DNA of 64,000 nt from Lithospermum erythrorhizon (taxonomy: Eukaryota > Streptophyta > Magnoliopsida > Boraginales > Boraginaceae): contig JADFUC010002051.1 of the NCBI GenBank assembly GCA_019722365.1, positions 248,001 to 312,000 of the forward strand, written 5' to 3'. Positions 11,384 to 22,179 of the stretch are shown in pieces. A model generated the notes under the pieces. It was not told where the DNA came from. It searched no databases and saw nothing but the letters and a program-made list of their open reading frames with translations. Each line of letters opens with the position of its first letter. Positions within the stretch are counted from its first letter, which is position 1. A program made the position numbers and the translations under genes.

Positions 11384-11898
11384 CGGGAGTCAATGTGATC
11401 GGTCTTCGAATGGAGTCGGTATACGAGTCGGGCTCGAGCCTGAAATAGAGACGGCTCGAGTCGCCACGCGAGTCGGATTTTGGTGCTGAGACGGCCGGAG
11501 TCGATTATATTTATAATGAGGAGTCGGTCGTGCGCAGCTTTGATTACTTACATTGAGTGGAGTCGGGTTTCCAGTCGGGTTCTATGTGGAGTCGGGTTTG
11601 CTGGCCGGTTGTAAATGCAGACGGGTTTGCAATGGGTTTATGGAGACGGCCTGAGACTCGGGTGTCGGTTCGAGGGTCGGAAACGAGTCGGCATGTACGG
11701 GCTGCAATGGGTGCCTCTCGAGACGGTTGAGCTCTGTCGAAGGCCGAAAATATGGCTAGTTTTGAGTCGCATGAGTCGGTAGTGATTTAGAGACGCATAA
11801 AAGCCGGGCTGGTGGTTCCCGACCTATCCTTGCCTCCAACTCGACAATGCCGAGACGGATCTAAGGCCTCCTTTTCGCTCTTTCTATTTCTAGTAGTG
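11384..11898 (-). repeat. Right subterminal array of GAGACGG/GAGTCGG motifs and terminal repeat of CACTA-1
   Basis: More than fifteen copies of GAGTCGG, GAGACGG and close variants are packed into about 450 bases. The element then ends in CTATTTCTAGTAGTG. In En/Spm such arrays are the binding sites for the element's regulatory protein. Confidence 0.8.
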
Positions 11899-11901
11899 TA
11901 A

Positions 11902-12647
11902 AGTGTAATTTAAAGGAAGCTCAAGTCTCCGACCATTCAGTATATATCCTGTGAATTTACCCCTCCAAGTATCTCTGCACAGGTTTCGGGAGCCGTTACG
12001 ATGACGGCCGGGCCATTTTTTAAATACTCTATAAATCGCGTTCAAAAACAGAAATACACGTACGGGGAGTCGTCATAAGACGTACAATTTAATACTGTAC
12101 TTCGTAGTCCGTACTATACATAATTTCTAAACCGTTTATTGACTTATTTAGGGTCAACTAATCACATAAATCCCTATTTTAGTCAATAATGGTGTAATAA
12201 TAAACTAAGTAATGGTGTATGTATGACTGTCTGTAGCGAAGTCGTACGTGTAGTAGTTACATAATAATAGTTACTTAATTAGCTAGGACCAAAACAAGAT
12301 TTACTAACTCTTCACCACCGAAACAAGTGGTTGATTATTTCAATGTACTCGTATTATATATTTAATATGCTTTCGATCTGACTTTTGATTATAAAATTAA
12401 TTTATATTTTAAATGGGTTATCATAAATTTCTTAAGAAATAATGAGGAATAATAAATTAATAATACCTGAGTCGATCTATTAGAGAGATTATTAAATATA
12501 GTGGTAATACATTCTGATTGAATTCTTGTTAGAATATTATTTACTTTTTCATTTAGAGGTTTCAAGTTTTTATTGCTTCGAGATTTTCTGGTCTTGTATT
12601 ATAAGTTTTCTTAATTAATTTTGTAAGACTCCATGTCCTATTTATCA
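11902..12647. other. Intergenic, no gene seen
   Basis: AT-rich sequence with no coding region and no repeat that I can delimit. Confidence 0.5.
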
Positions 12648-12909
12648 CTTCCTTTGTTTTTATTTACTTTTCTTTCTATTTCAATTTTTTTTATTTTAAA
12701 TTAGTTGTCTTTCTAGCATAGAAAATTATAATTCTACATTTTCAATATATTTTTTGTCTATTTTTTATTATTAAATTATTAACCAACCAATGATATAGTT
12801 TCAATTAATTATCATTTTATATTTTTAATATACCTTTTGACTTCTTTTTTTTATTTTCTTAATCTATGTACAAATGATTAGGAATACAACCAAAAAGTAA
12901 TTAAGGAAG
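12648..12909. mobile_element. Stowaway-like MITE
   Basis: The left end CTTCCTTTGTTTTTATTTAC and the right end, reverse complemented, CTTCCTTAATTACTTTTTG are imperfect inverted repeats. Their CTTCCT start is typical of Stowaway MITEs, which are moved by mariner transposases. The right side is followed by TA; the left flank is CA rather than TA. It is 262 bases, very AT-rich, and has no coding capacity. Confidence 0.5.
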
Positions 12910-12911
12910 TA

Positions 12912-13784
12912 TTTGATTTCAATAGTTGCGTGCATTTGAACTATCGTTCATACACCACTCAAGAAACATAGGAGTATAGTCCAAGACTTACGAGTATACT
13001 GTATATTATTATTCCCTTATTAGTTGATGATAGGCATGGTTATACGACAAGTTTGCAAGCTAAGCTGATTAATTAACAGTTGACAACTTCACATACTGCT
13101 AAAAGTTTATATCATCGATGTACGTATGCAAGAAGTACATGCATTTGTATTTGTCATGAGAATGCACCACGTGTCTCTTGTGGCAGTGATTCTCATGTAT
13201 GTGTTAATAATTTCAATATTCAAATTAATTGATTATAAATAGATAAAACTTAAATTTTATTAATATATACACTAAAAAATTCTTACTCTATGTAGATTTG
13301 AGTCTTAATACACTCCTGCACGTATAATTCGATTAATTTGAACCACATATTATATAAAATTCACACGTAACCTTAATAACATGACTAACATATAATAATA
13401 CCATGTTAATAGTAAATGAAAGTTCATATTAAAACCAAATTTGGACCCCCATAGGCCCATACCATGCTCATGATGTATCATAGCTGACTATTTAATTTCA
13501 AGTGGCAAGATGAGAAAACCATGGAGAAAGAGAAGGAAGACTAAATGGAAACCTCTTTATTTTGCATGATCTTAAATTTATCAGGATCTACTAGTAGTAT
13601 ATAATTGTTTAATTGATTGCAAGCCTGGCCTGCCTTCTTGTAACAACATAAATATGATATTCTTTATTTTTAGTTGGTTTTTTCTCACTAAAATTGCTAT
13701 ATATAGAACCTTGTTTTTGTATCTGGCACATAGTAATGTAATTTGCCATATACTCTTATCTATAATGTATATAATAAAGATGAC
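12912..13784. other. Intergenic with a small hairpin, no gene seen
   Basis: No open frame of interest. An imperfect inverted repeat lies at 13155-13197: the left arm starts CATGAGAATGCACCAC and the right arm, reverse complemented, CATGAGAATCACTGCCAC. Confidence 0.5.
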
Positions 13785-15330
13785 TGTATCGCGAGGAAAG
13801 ATTTTATTATTTATATGGGTTTCGAAATAATAAATTTTTTTTGAGAAAATCTTCTTGGTATAAAGAAAATTTATTAAACGGATTGAACTTCGACTATCAG
13901 TCTAGTTATTTCCTACGTATGTTGTCGCTTCACAATATAACTTGGACTTGATATGGACTCGAGCCGACCGAGCTTAGTCTTGAGTCGATATGTGTCCTGA
14001 TGTGATCTGACGAGGATTTGGTCCCTCCCACTGTACGTAGGCCGCGGTGTGAGCCTCGCGACCTCTTTGATACGCTGGTCAGGTGAGGCTCGACCCGACC
14101 CTTCTAGGGACGGATACGTAGGGCCGGCCGACGCCGACCTTCTTGGATCGGATACGTGAGGGCCTGGCCGGATGCTTGCTCACATGCTGGTCAATATGTT
14201 CTTGTGTTGATTTTGATGCGATGTGACTTGATATGCATCATCGCTGGATGTTTCTGCAAGCAGTTTTATTCCTCAGAGGATGTAACTAGTTCAAGAGTTT
14301 ACCGGGTAGTGCCCCGAACTTGTCGAACTCCTGTAGCTTCAAGGTCGGGTTCTTCAAGAACAGGGCCTTAACAGTTTTTCTTATGCTCGATGCTAGATGT
14401 GAGCAGGCTTCAACAACATCATAGCTTTGATTTGATTTGGTGCAGTGGGCCTTAGCAAACAGACCCCCGTACTGATTGGGCGCTGAGCTGGCAACAAATT
14501 TCCTCATCGTTTTGGGATGGTCCTCCTTTCCTTGATGTATTAGGCGACTATTCGAGGACGGGATAAGGACTTCAAAGAGTTTGATCCTCTGACTTGATTT
14601 GGCGCAGGGATTCGAAGAACGTGTTTTAAAAATTTTTGCTCGGGAGGAACAATCACTTCTTGTAGATTGGGATCGGGTCTCCTTCCGTGATAAGTGTTTG
14701 ACGCCTACTGGGTTTTCAGTGTCCTAGGTACGCTTCTTCCATTCAATCTTCAAGCTCGGTATATTGGGCTCGTGTGTCCTCGCCGATCTTATTCTTCGTA
14801 GCCTTTCTACAAATTTTTCCACATTTTTCTTTGCCTTGAATTTTTTTCCTCCTTCACCTTATGATTTTTGAAAATATAGGGGATATTTATAGGCTTTCGG
14901 GCTTGCTTCTGCTTGGTCAGTTCATTTTTAGATGGATTGTGATTTCAAATTTCAAGCTATTTTCAGGCATAACTGGATCGCCGATATTTTGCACATATTT
15001 TCCTCTGCTAGGCTGGGCGCCTATTTTATAGGTCCCTAGGTCAAAAAATGTTTATTTATTTAACCCCGACATTTCTGGGCTTGTATTGATTCAAGTCCTG
15101 TGATTCGAAACCTCTATTCTAGGTTTAAAATTAGGTTTATTTAATATAAAATCCTAATTTTAACCTAAAATTGACACGTAATTTCAATCACGGAACCCTA
15201 TTATTTTATCCCGCTTGAATTTAATTTGAAATTGGCGACCCTAATCAACACGTGTAACGTGGTGATTGGTCGAGAATTAATTAAATTAATAGATCCATAA
15301 AAATAAATTTTATTTATTAAAATTAATTAA
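13785..15330 (-). mobile_element. Lone LTR of Gypsy family A (LTR A1)
   Basis: The sequence follows the LTR at 34768-36218 from end to end. Both have GATTTTATTATTTATATG near the start, TAGTTATTTCCTACGTATG, a GACTTGATATG block, and near the end TTTAAAATTAGGTTTATTTA and AATAAATCCATA. No internal retrotransposon sequence adjoins it on either side, so it is a lone LTR left after recombination or deletion. The left flank is ATGAC. The right end is degraded (the expected CTATCTACA is not recognisable), so the right boundary is approximate and no target duplication can be shown. Orientation is set by the full family A element. Confidence 0.7.
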
Positions 15331-15990
15331 ATTTTCTAAAAAATTTATATATTAATGATTTTCTAAAAAATATGTGATCTAAAAATGTAAACGGAGTAAA
15401 CGTGACATTTAATGAAGAAAAAACAACGATAAACGCTGCATCGCTAATACTAAACATTTCATCACGCGCCCGATCCACGGCTCGGTTCCGACAATAAGTA
15501 CCATTAATTTCTTAACGGGCGGCCTCAAGTGTATTTCAGTTTAAGGAACAAGGACCCCTCTAACTGGTGACACGGGCCGGCCTGGTTCGACACTTAAGGG
15601 GCCGGGCCCGTCCGGCCCGGTTCCATAGACACGTCTAATTTGAAGAGTGTGAAAAGAGCCAAAGAGGTCTAGTCATTGAGGTTTACTTTTGGGAAAATTT
15701 TATAATTTAAATTAGTTTTGGCGCACATTTTATTTCATTATTTTGTTAAACTTTAAAAAAAGTATTTAAATTTAAAATTTTCCCTCAAAGTTATTTGAAT
15801 TATAAATTTACACCAAAAGTATTCCGATGATTTTTTTTCATTTGAGCTTAACAATTCTGTTTGTTAAGGACTATAGTTCAACAATTGTTCTTTTTTAGGT
15901 ACTAGCCTGTAAAAGTATAATTATATAAGACTAAAGTATAACTTAGTCCTAATATGAGATTAAATCGACAATCAGTTCATTAAAAAAATA
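15331..15990. other. Intergenic with a GC-rich hAT-like scrap
   Basis: No gene is seen. At 15566-15638 a GC-rich patch contains GGGGCCGGGCCCGTCCGGCC. Its reverse complement begins TAGACGTGTCTATGGAACCG, which resembles the end of some plant hAT transposons. No second end was found. Confidence 0.3.
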
Positions 15991-16193
15991 CTCCCTCCAT
16001 CTCAAATTCTGAGAGTTATTTTTATTTTTTGATAATTTTAAAATTGATTTTGATTTAGTTTTTGAAAATGGAAGAAAACTAATTTGTGAGACAAAACTTA
16101 AATTTTTTTAAATTTTGTAAAAAAACAAACCTCATTGAAAAAATGGGATGGAAAAAATAAATCTTTTGACAATTTTTTCAGATATATATAGAG
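15991..16193. mobile_element. Stowaway-like MITE
   Basis: The left end reads CTCCCTCCATCTCAAATTC, the classic Stowaway/plant mariner terminus. The right end, reverse complemented, reads CTCTATATATATCTGAAAA and continues to align with the left arm for about 40 bases. TA flanks both sides (15989-15990 and 16194-16195). It is 203 bases, AT-rich and non-coding. Confidence 0.65.
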
Positions 16194-16195
16194 TA

Positions 16196-18424
16196 ATCAA
16201 TTAGACTATAAAAGAAATCAAATCAGTATGACTTTGTGAGGAAAATTCATTTATATCCTATTACACATAATTAACTCCAAAGAATCTGGTCAAAACTAGT
16301 GAACAATTTTGATGAATTAATTGGGTGACAACTAGTTCCTGGCAGCCGGTAAACGGCATATGCACATGTGCATGAAGCTTTGAACGTATTAGCTTATAAT
16401 CTTGAGGCATTTTGCTAGCTAAGCTTGCATGTATATGTATTAGCTTATAATGGTAAGGCATTTAGCTAGCTAAGCTTGCATGTATATATTATTATTAGAG
16501 GATAGCTATGCAACTAATAAGTGTGTAGACTACGGAATATTAATATATATATTTACCAGCATGCTTTAATTATTCTATGTTGTTGATGCTAATTTGTCCG
16601 TCTCTATCAACAAGTGGATATTAAATACTCAACTCCGTCCATACCAAAAATACCATCCAATTTGATTTTCTTAAATAATCAAAACTAACAATTAATTTAA
16701 ACATAGGTTATCACATACATCAGGGGCAGATTCAGATCAAAATGTAAGATATTCATTTTTTTCTTGTATCAGGACTCGAATACGCAAAAAAATGTGAATT
16801 TTATCACGCAGATAATCTGTTCTACATTACCACAACTTCAAGTTCTCAACCAACAAACGATGATGCTGATTGTTTCCCGTTATCTGGGTGATGTTTGCCT
16901 TCAGAATAAACTCCGAAGAAACTTCAATAATTAATCAAAGCTAACTAAAGCTAGTAATTAGTTGAAGTCCATGTACTAGCTTTTAATAAGTTTGTTGAAA
17001 ATTAAAATTAAAACTAACTGAAAATAATTATTAAGTTTATCACCTAAAAACTTAAGAGGAAATTCATATTATGAAAATTCAGAACTCAAGATTTGCACTA
17101 AAACATTACAAACGGTGAAAACATCGCCTCAAAAGATTGCATTTCAAAAACTTTTCTCGATCAAAGTTGAATAAAGGTATAAAATTTACTTGTTGCAAAG
17201 ATTGAACTTCGCACTTACTTCTACGAAATCTCAATAACTGTTCTTCAACTCAACTATATTTTCTTTTTCGGTTCGCGTGATTTATTGAATACCCGAATAT
17301 CCTCTTAAATCCGCCCATAACATACATTGTCAGTTTATTAAATTATATTAAAAAATACAATAAAAAATAAAATAGAATTAGCTACTGAATGATTACATAA
17401 ATTTTGTTAAACAAATGAAGACAAATGTAGTCATAGTCAGCTCCTACAAAAAGTAGCAAAAGGACCTCATCAATTGTCACTTGCAAAACAGAAAGTTGGA
17501 AAGAATAAATTATTGCCTTGTGATGATGATACATCTATTGATACATGACAATGGCCAGCTTTCTTATTACACTAAACGAAGTTTCAATTGCAAGATCAGT
17601 CGAAAGCTACAAAGCATCCACCTCATAAAGTCACTAACTATAACTATTTCTATCAACGCATGGTTTCCCTTTTGTTTTGACTACTTCATTAATTACTCTC
17701 TCTAATCTTAAAATGACGATAGTTTTGAAAACGAAGTATACTTTGATTATTAATTATTTATTATTCTTAATAAATATAAAATTTATATAGTTAGATTAGT
17801 CTTTAAAAAATAGCTTTTATAATATTATTTTCTTATAATTCTTTAAATTATGCTTTAAGCACAATCGACTGCTAAAACTCCATCTTAATTTTCTAAAAAC
17901 AACAATCATTTGATCACGAATCATTCCTGATAAATCATTTTAATTTTTTTGTCGTCGAAATAAGTTAACCCTATCTTGAGAAAATTTAGTGAAATTAGAT
18001 CTGTTCGATCTCTTTAGTGATTAAAGAAAATATCGTTCCCATGCATTGAAACATACAGTAGTAGTTGAAATATTTTTAGGGTCCACTTATATATAAGTAT
18101 ATATATCCAATTTCTCTTAATAATAGCTGTAGTCCAGTATTCTGGATATAAAAGTAAGTAGTAATTTGACTCCACTATAATCTTGATGATTAACCACACT
18201 AATTAGTAGGAGTAATTAGTAATTAATTAGAGGGAGTTGTCCTTATTCATGAGAAAAATCGTCAAACGATCCTTTCGATAAATTTACATCAAGCTATATT
18301 TTGGGCTTCCAATGCTTCAATTACAAGAGTTTTAATCTCAAAGAATTGACACAAAGTTGTAGGTCCCCAAACTAAAATTTTAGTCAATCTAAACAATAAG
18401 ATTTAAATTAAATGTTACTGGGAC
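16196..18424. other. Intergenic, no gene seen
   Basis: About 2.2 kb of AT-rich DNA. The small open frames here (for example 16261-16461, 17481-17705, 18014-18199) have no family features and fit chance. The only structure is the 51-base tandem duplication listed separately. Confidence 0.55.
16386..16487 (+). repeat. Two-copy 51-base tandem duplication
   Basis: The copies at 16386-16436 and 16437-16487 both start GTATTAGCTTATAAT and end GCTAGCTAAGCTTGCATGTA plus TAT. They differ at a few positions in the middle. Confidence 0.85.
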
Positions 18425-20236
18425 TCAGAATGCGGTTAATAATTTTTTATTATTTATAAAAAGTGCAGACAAAATAAAACTTAACGTAGGAAAATTCTAA
18501 AACAGACAGGCTATCAACCGGGCAAGATCGACTGCCTAAACTATTAGCCCCAAGTCAGTTGTTGACGATTCGTAAGATGTCCGACTTCATTTGCCCGATT
18601 TTGAGCTCGATAATTGTTCTGGAGACGAGTCCTACTGATTCGGAAATTGACTCGAAGCTAGATGTCACTATCTTAAATGGATATTTAGTCACACCACTGA
18701 CCGAGACTTCTACCTGACTGACGCTGACTCCTGGATACTATCCTAAATTTGTTCTCAAAGAACGATTTCCTTGTTATCGTGACTTGACCTCGATCTCGCT
18801 GGCCTCGGACTCGACCCGGTCCACTTTAGACTCAAGGAAGCCGTCATAGCCAAGTGTAACCTTGACGCCGACAAGGGACTCACCTTCTGAAGATACGCGA
18901 GACTACTCGCCTCCTCATTTTACTCGACTTTGGGGATACGACCCCCGAGTCAAGCGCTATACAGTGATAAGAAGTGTTGTCAAGCAAATGTTGCTTCTTG
19001 CTTATACTACAACGGCCTTAGCAATGCTGTCATTGCAGAAATGACGACGTAAGACGGCTTTTGTTGCTCCAACCTTTTTTTTTTTTTCGCACTAAGAATG
19101 TTTTATAAGCACTCTCCATGATCGAACCCAAGCACCTCTCATATGGAGGCTAGTGGCGATAAACCATTAGGGTTAAGCCTCGTCGGAGCGTCTAACCTCA
19201 TGATGATATCGATCATCTGGGGACATTTTTCTTTAAGAAAGATAAGCTTTCCAAATTCTTAGTATTCAGCCCATAGTGTGGACTAAACATCTCAGCTTAT
19301 TCCTATCTTTGGAATTTGATGACTATCACCGAGATCTATCAAAGGCTCATTCAAGATTAATATTCAGGTTACGTGAAATTTTAATAAATATTCAAGTCAG
19401 TTTTAAATTTTTCACAAATTCTCATCATATATGCTTTGAAATCTCAGCTAACTAAATTCCATTTTGTTAAAAGAGTCTTTATTTCAGCGCCTCTATTTTG
19501 GCCATACGGAGGTATTTTCAAATTACCACGTGATGTTTTGTTGGTGGTTTTAAAAGACTTAACTTTGTAGTAAATCTTAGAGGTTTTCTCTCGTATTTTC
19601 CGAATGTTTCTAATGATTTTATGGATGAAATTTAAAGTAGTGTTTATATAGCCTCCCGCCTAAATGCTTCGCTTTCCGATTGACGGGCTGCTTTTATGGC
19701 GATCACGCCTTAACCACGGGACTGGCGCAAGATCCCACCGCTTCTGATAAGAAAAACATGACTCGCTACCATGAACCCCAAAATAAAAGCATTTTAGAGG
19801 TCTCCTCGGACTTTGAGCCTTTTAATTTTAACCCCAAACCCAGCCTCAGTTTAAACCCCACTCTTTCTAGAATCTTTATTTCAGCCTCATGGCCTTCCTG
19901 GAATGCTCATTTGGTGTCAGATAGCCTATTTTAATCAATAAAATTGGGATTTTCATTTTCACTTTAATTGACATTTAATTGGAGGCTATTTTCTCGGGAA
20001 CCCTATTTCAAGCTTAAAATTAGGGTTAATTAATGTAAAAAACCCTTATTTTCTACTTCGATTAATTCCAAGGGCTTAATTCCCGGAACCCTAATTCGAT
20101 CTAGGGTTTGATTTGAATATGTGATGAATCGGTAACCCTAATCATTACTTATCGTTTAGTGGTTCGATTGTTAATTAATTTGATTAATTCGTTTTAATCA
20201 ATTTAATTATTATTTTAATAAATTTTCACCGCTTCA
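18425..20236 (-). mobile_element. Lone LTR of Gypsy family B (LTR B1)
   Basis: It aligns with the two LTRs of the family B element (38705-40588 and 47726-49564). Shared blocks are AATTTTTTATTATTTAT near the start, the GATGTCCGA/GATTCGTAAG area, and the end AATAAATTTTCACCGCTTCA. No internal element sequence follows, and the flanking pentamers (GGGAC left, TAGGT right) do not match, so no target duplication is visible. It carries a SINE-like insert at 19075-19190 that the other two LTRs lack. Confidence 0.7.
19075..19190 (-). mobile_element. SINE-like insert within LTR B1
   Basis: Read on the minus strand, the segment runs from GGCTTAACCCTAATGGTTT through GGGTTCGATCATGG, a good match to an RNA polymerase III B box (GGTTCGANNCC), and ends in a run of about 13 A. 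It is absent from the same place in the other two family B LTRs, where CCAACCTT continues directly into sequence like TGTCGATGACACCGATCACT. The host sequence on the two sides of the insert repeats (CTCCAACC and TCTAACC), as a target duplication would. No RNA product is claimed. Confidence 0.55.
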
Positions 20237-20707
20237 TAGGTAATACTAAATTGTAATTTTGCATCACTCTATTTTAATTAAACTATTACCGGTGGATATT
20301 ATTTTAAAACCAAAATACAACTTGATGCTACTATCGGGATCATTTTAATAATTAACTCTCATTCGTGTAAACTGTATTAGTCAACATATGTCTGTGCGTG
20401 GCTCCAATGTGGAAATATGTTTACATTGCAAACATGACATTATCTCTCTTTAATAATCTATAGCTGATTAAATGATGGTTGTACTTGTATGAATCTGTTT
20501 ATGTGATGTGATATATATATGAACTGTATGATGGTTAGTTATACTTGTATTGAAACTATGGTTTTTCCGAACATTTTTAAATTATATCCTTTAATTTTAA
20601 TTTATGCATGTAATCCGTCTGGAAATACCTTGCAAAACAAGGTCTAAATAAAGTGGGGGTGTTCCTACGCGAACTTGTTGACGTTCATGTTTGTATACAT
20701 TTTGATT
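20237..20707. other. Intergenic, no gene seen
   Basis: AT-rich sequence between the lone LTR B1 and the start of Gypsy element A. I see nothing further in it. Confidence 0.5.
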
Positions 20708-21402
20708 TGAATCGCGAAGAAAGATTTTATTATTTATATGCAATCCGACACAGGCACTTGCAACCTCACCCCTAACACTCGCCTAGCGCACTTCACCCCT
20801 TGACCCTTTTACCCACCTTTTACCCCCGCCCCCAACCCCCTATCTCCCAACATAAGCCACCAATACCCAACGAATCGCAACGCTCATACAGCTTGCCACA
20901 ACAATAACGACGTGAAATGTCAATCGTTGAAGTCATATCATCGTCGAGTTTGGACCACTTCTCCTCCCTTATCCATGTTTTATTATTTTTATGATTTTAA
21001 TTTGTACTTGATTATGTGTATGTTTTGGTAAAGATTGTATTTTTGTGATAGAAAATGAAGAAGGGAAGCTTAGTTTCTATGTACCTAGTTTATTCAGTGT
21101 CTCTGATTTTTTGTTTTCATGATACTCTTAAATTAATTTTGTGCTGAAAAGGTATTTTTTTCTGAGTCTGATGCTCTGATTATACTTGTTTTTGCTTACA
21201 AGATTGATTAAATTTGGTGAAACTGTAAAGAAATTATTATTGAAGTAAGTTGAGTTTTCAGTTATAGGTGTTCCATCCAAATACTTGTCAGTGAATGTAA
21301 GTTATGTTAATCTAAGAGCCTTTGATAATATAATTATGATATGTAGGTAGGTTTGGCATTTGAGCTTGCATCAATCATGAGTAAGTATATAACATGGGCA
21401 TG

Positions 21403-22027
21403 AACTAGTTATATTTTCTAAGTTTAGTGGATAAATTCAGTGGCTAAGTGATGTTCTCGTCCAATGTTGATTTTATGATAATTTTGTGAAGTTTATTAAA
21501 GATTTTGAACTAGTTATATTTATATTTGATATGGACACATTGATTCAATGTTGTGAATTAGTTATATATATGTGATAATGCGTAATATCACGCGATGTTT
21601 TGAATAATTAGTTAAAAATTTAATCTTTGATATTAACTAGTATCAGGTATTATAGCATTATTTAATTTTTTGTTAATTTTGTATTGTTGAATTTGATGCA
21701 TGAATTTAACTACCGCTTCATGTATTAATTTCTGGTACGAGGGTTGAATAATCAATTAAAAGTTTAATCTTGGCTTGAGTGTAGTATTGAAGTATTTTTT
21801 TTTATTTTTATGATTTGGTTAATTTTGTTTGTGTTATTTTTGAATTTGTTTGATATATGAACTAGTTATATTTTGTAAGTTTAGTGGATAAATTTAGTGG
21901 CTAAATTATGTTCTCGTCCAATGTTGATTTTATAATAATTTTGTGAAGTTTATTAAAGATTTTGGACTAGTTATATTTACGTGATATGAGCACATTGATT
22001 CGATGTTGTGAACTAATATATATATAC
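21403..22027 (+). repeat. Direct repeat pair inside CACTA-2
   Basis: Copies at 21403-21573 and 21860-22027 share long blocks such as AGTTTAGTGGATAAATT, GTTCTCGTCCAATGTTGAT and GTGAAGTTTATTAAAGATTT. The spacing is about 457 bases. The stretch between them also carries a weaker pair around GTTGAATAATYARTTAAAA. Confidence 0.85.
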
Positions 22028-22179
22028 GACATGCACATTGATGATGTTGTGAACTAGTTATATATACGTGATATGGGCATATCGATGTGGTGTTTTATAT
22101 ATGTGATATATGATGTGTCAACTATTTGTATATGTTATATGTTGAGTTTTATTTATATTATATTTTGTAGTTGGTAATT

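Larger units (their letters stand above)
5466..11898. mobile_element. CACTA (En/Spm-type) element CACTA-1, non-autonomous or degenerate
   Basis: The left end reads CACTACTAGAATAG and the right end, reverse complemented, CACTACTAGAAATAG. Both are flanked by the same 3-bp duplication TAA (5463-5465 and 11899-11901), as expected for CACTA transposons. Both subterminal zones are loaded with GAGACGG/GAGTCGG words or their complement, the kind of motif array that binds the element's own TNPA-like protein. I cannot find the TNP2-type transposase, so this copy depends on another element. A GC-rich island (about 7120-9420) carries possible exons of a second gene, set between AT-rich low-complexity stretches. 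The element is 6.4 kb. Confidence 0.92.

Noticed and set aside
16627..16660. CTCCGTCCATACC as the start of another MITE
   Set aside because: No inverted partner followed by TA was found within 500 bases. The same applies to ACTCCATCCATAC at about 50902.
19100..19190. Possible tRNA gene on the minus strand
   Set aside because: Only the B box is good. No cloverleaf with paired acceptor stem can be drawn, and the A tail points to a SINE.
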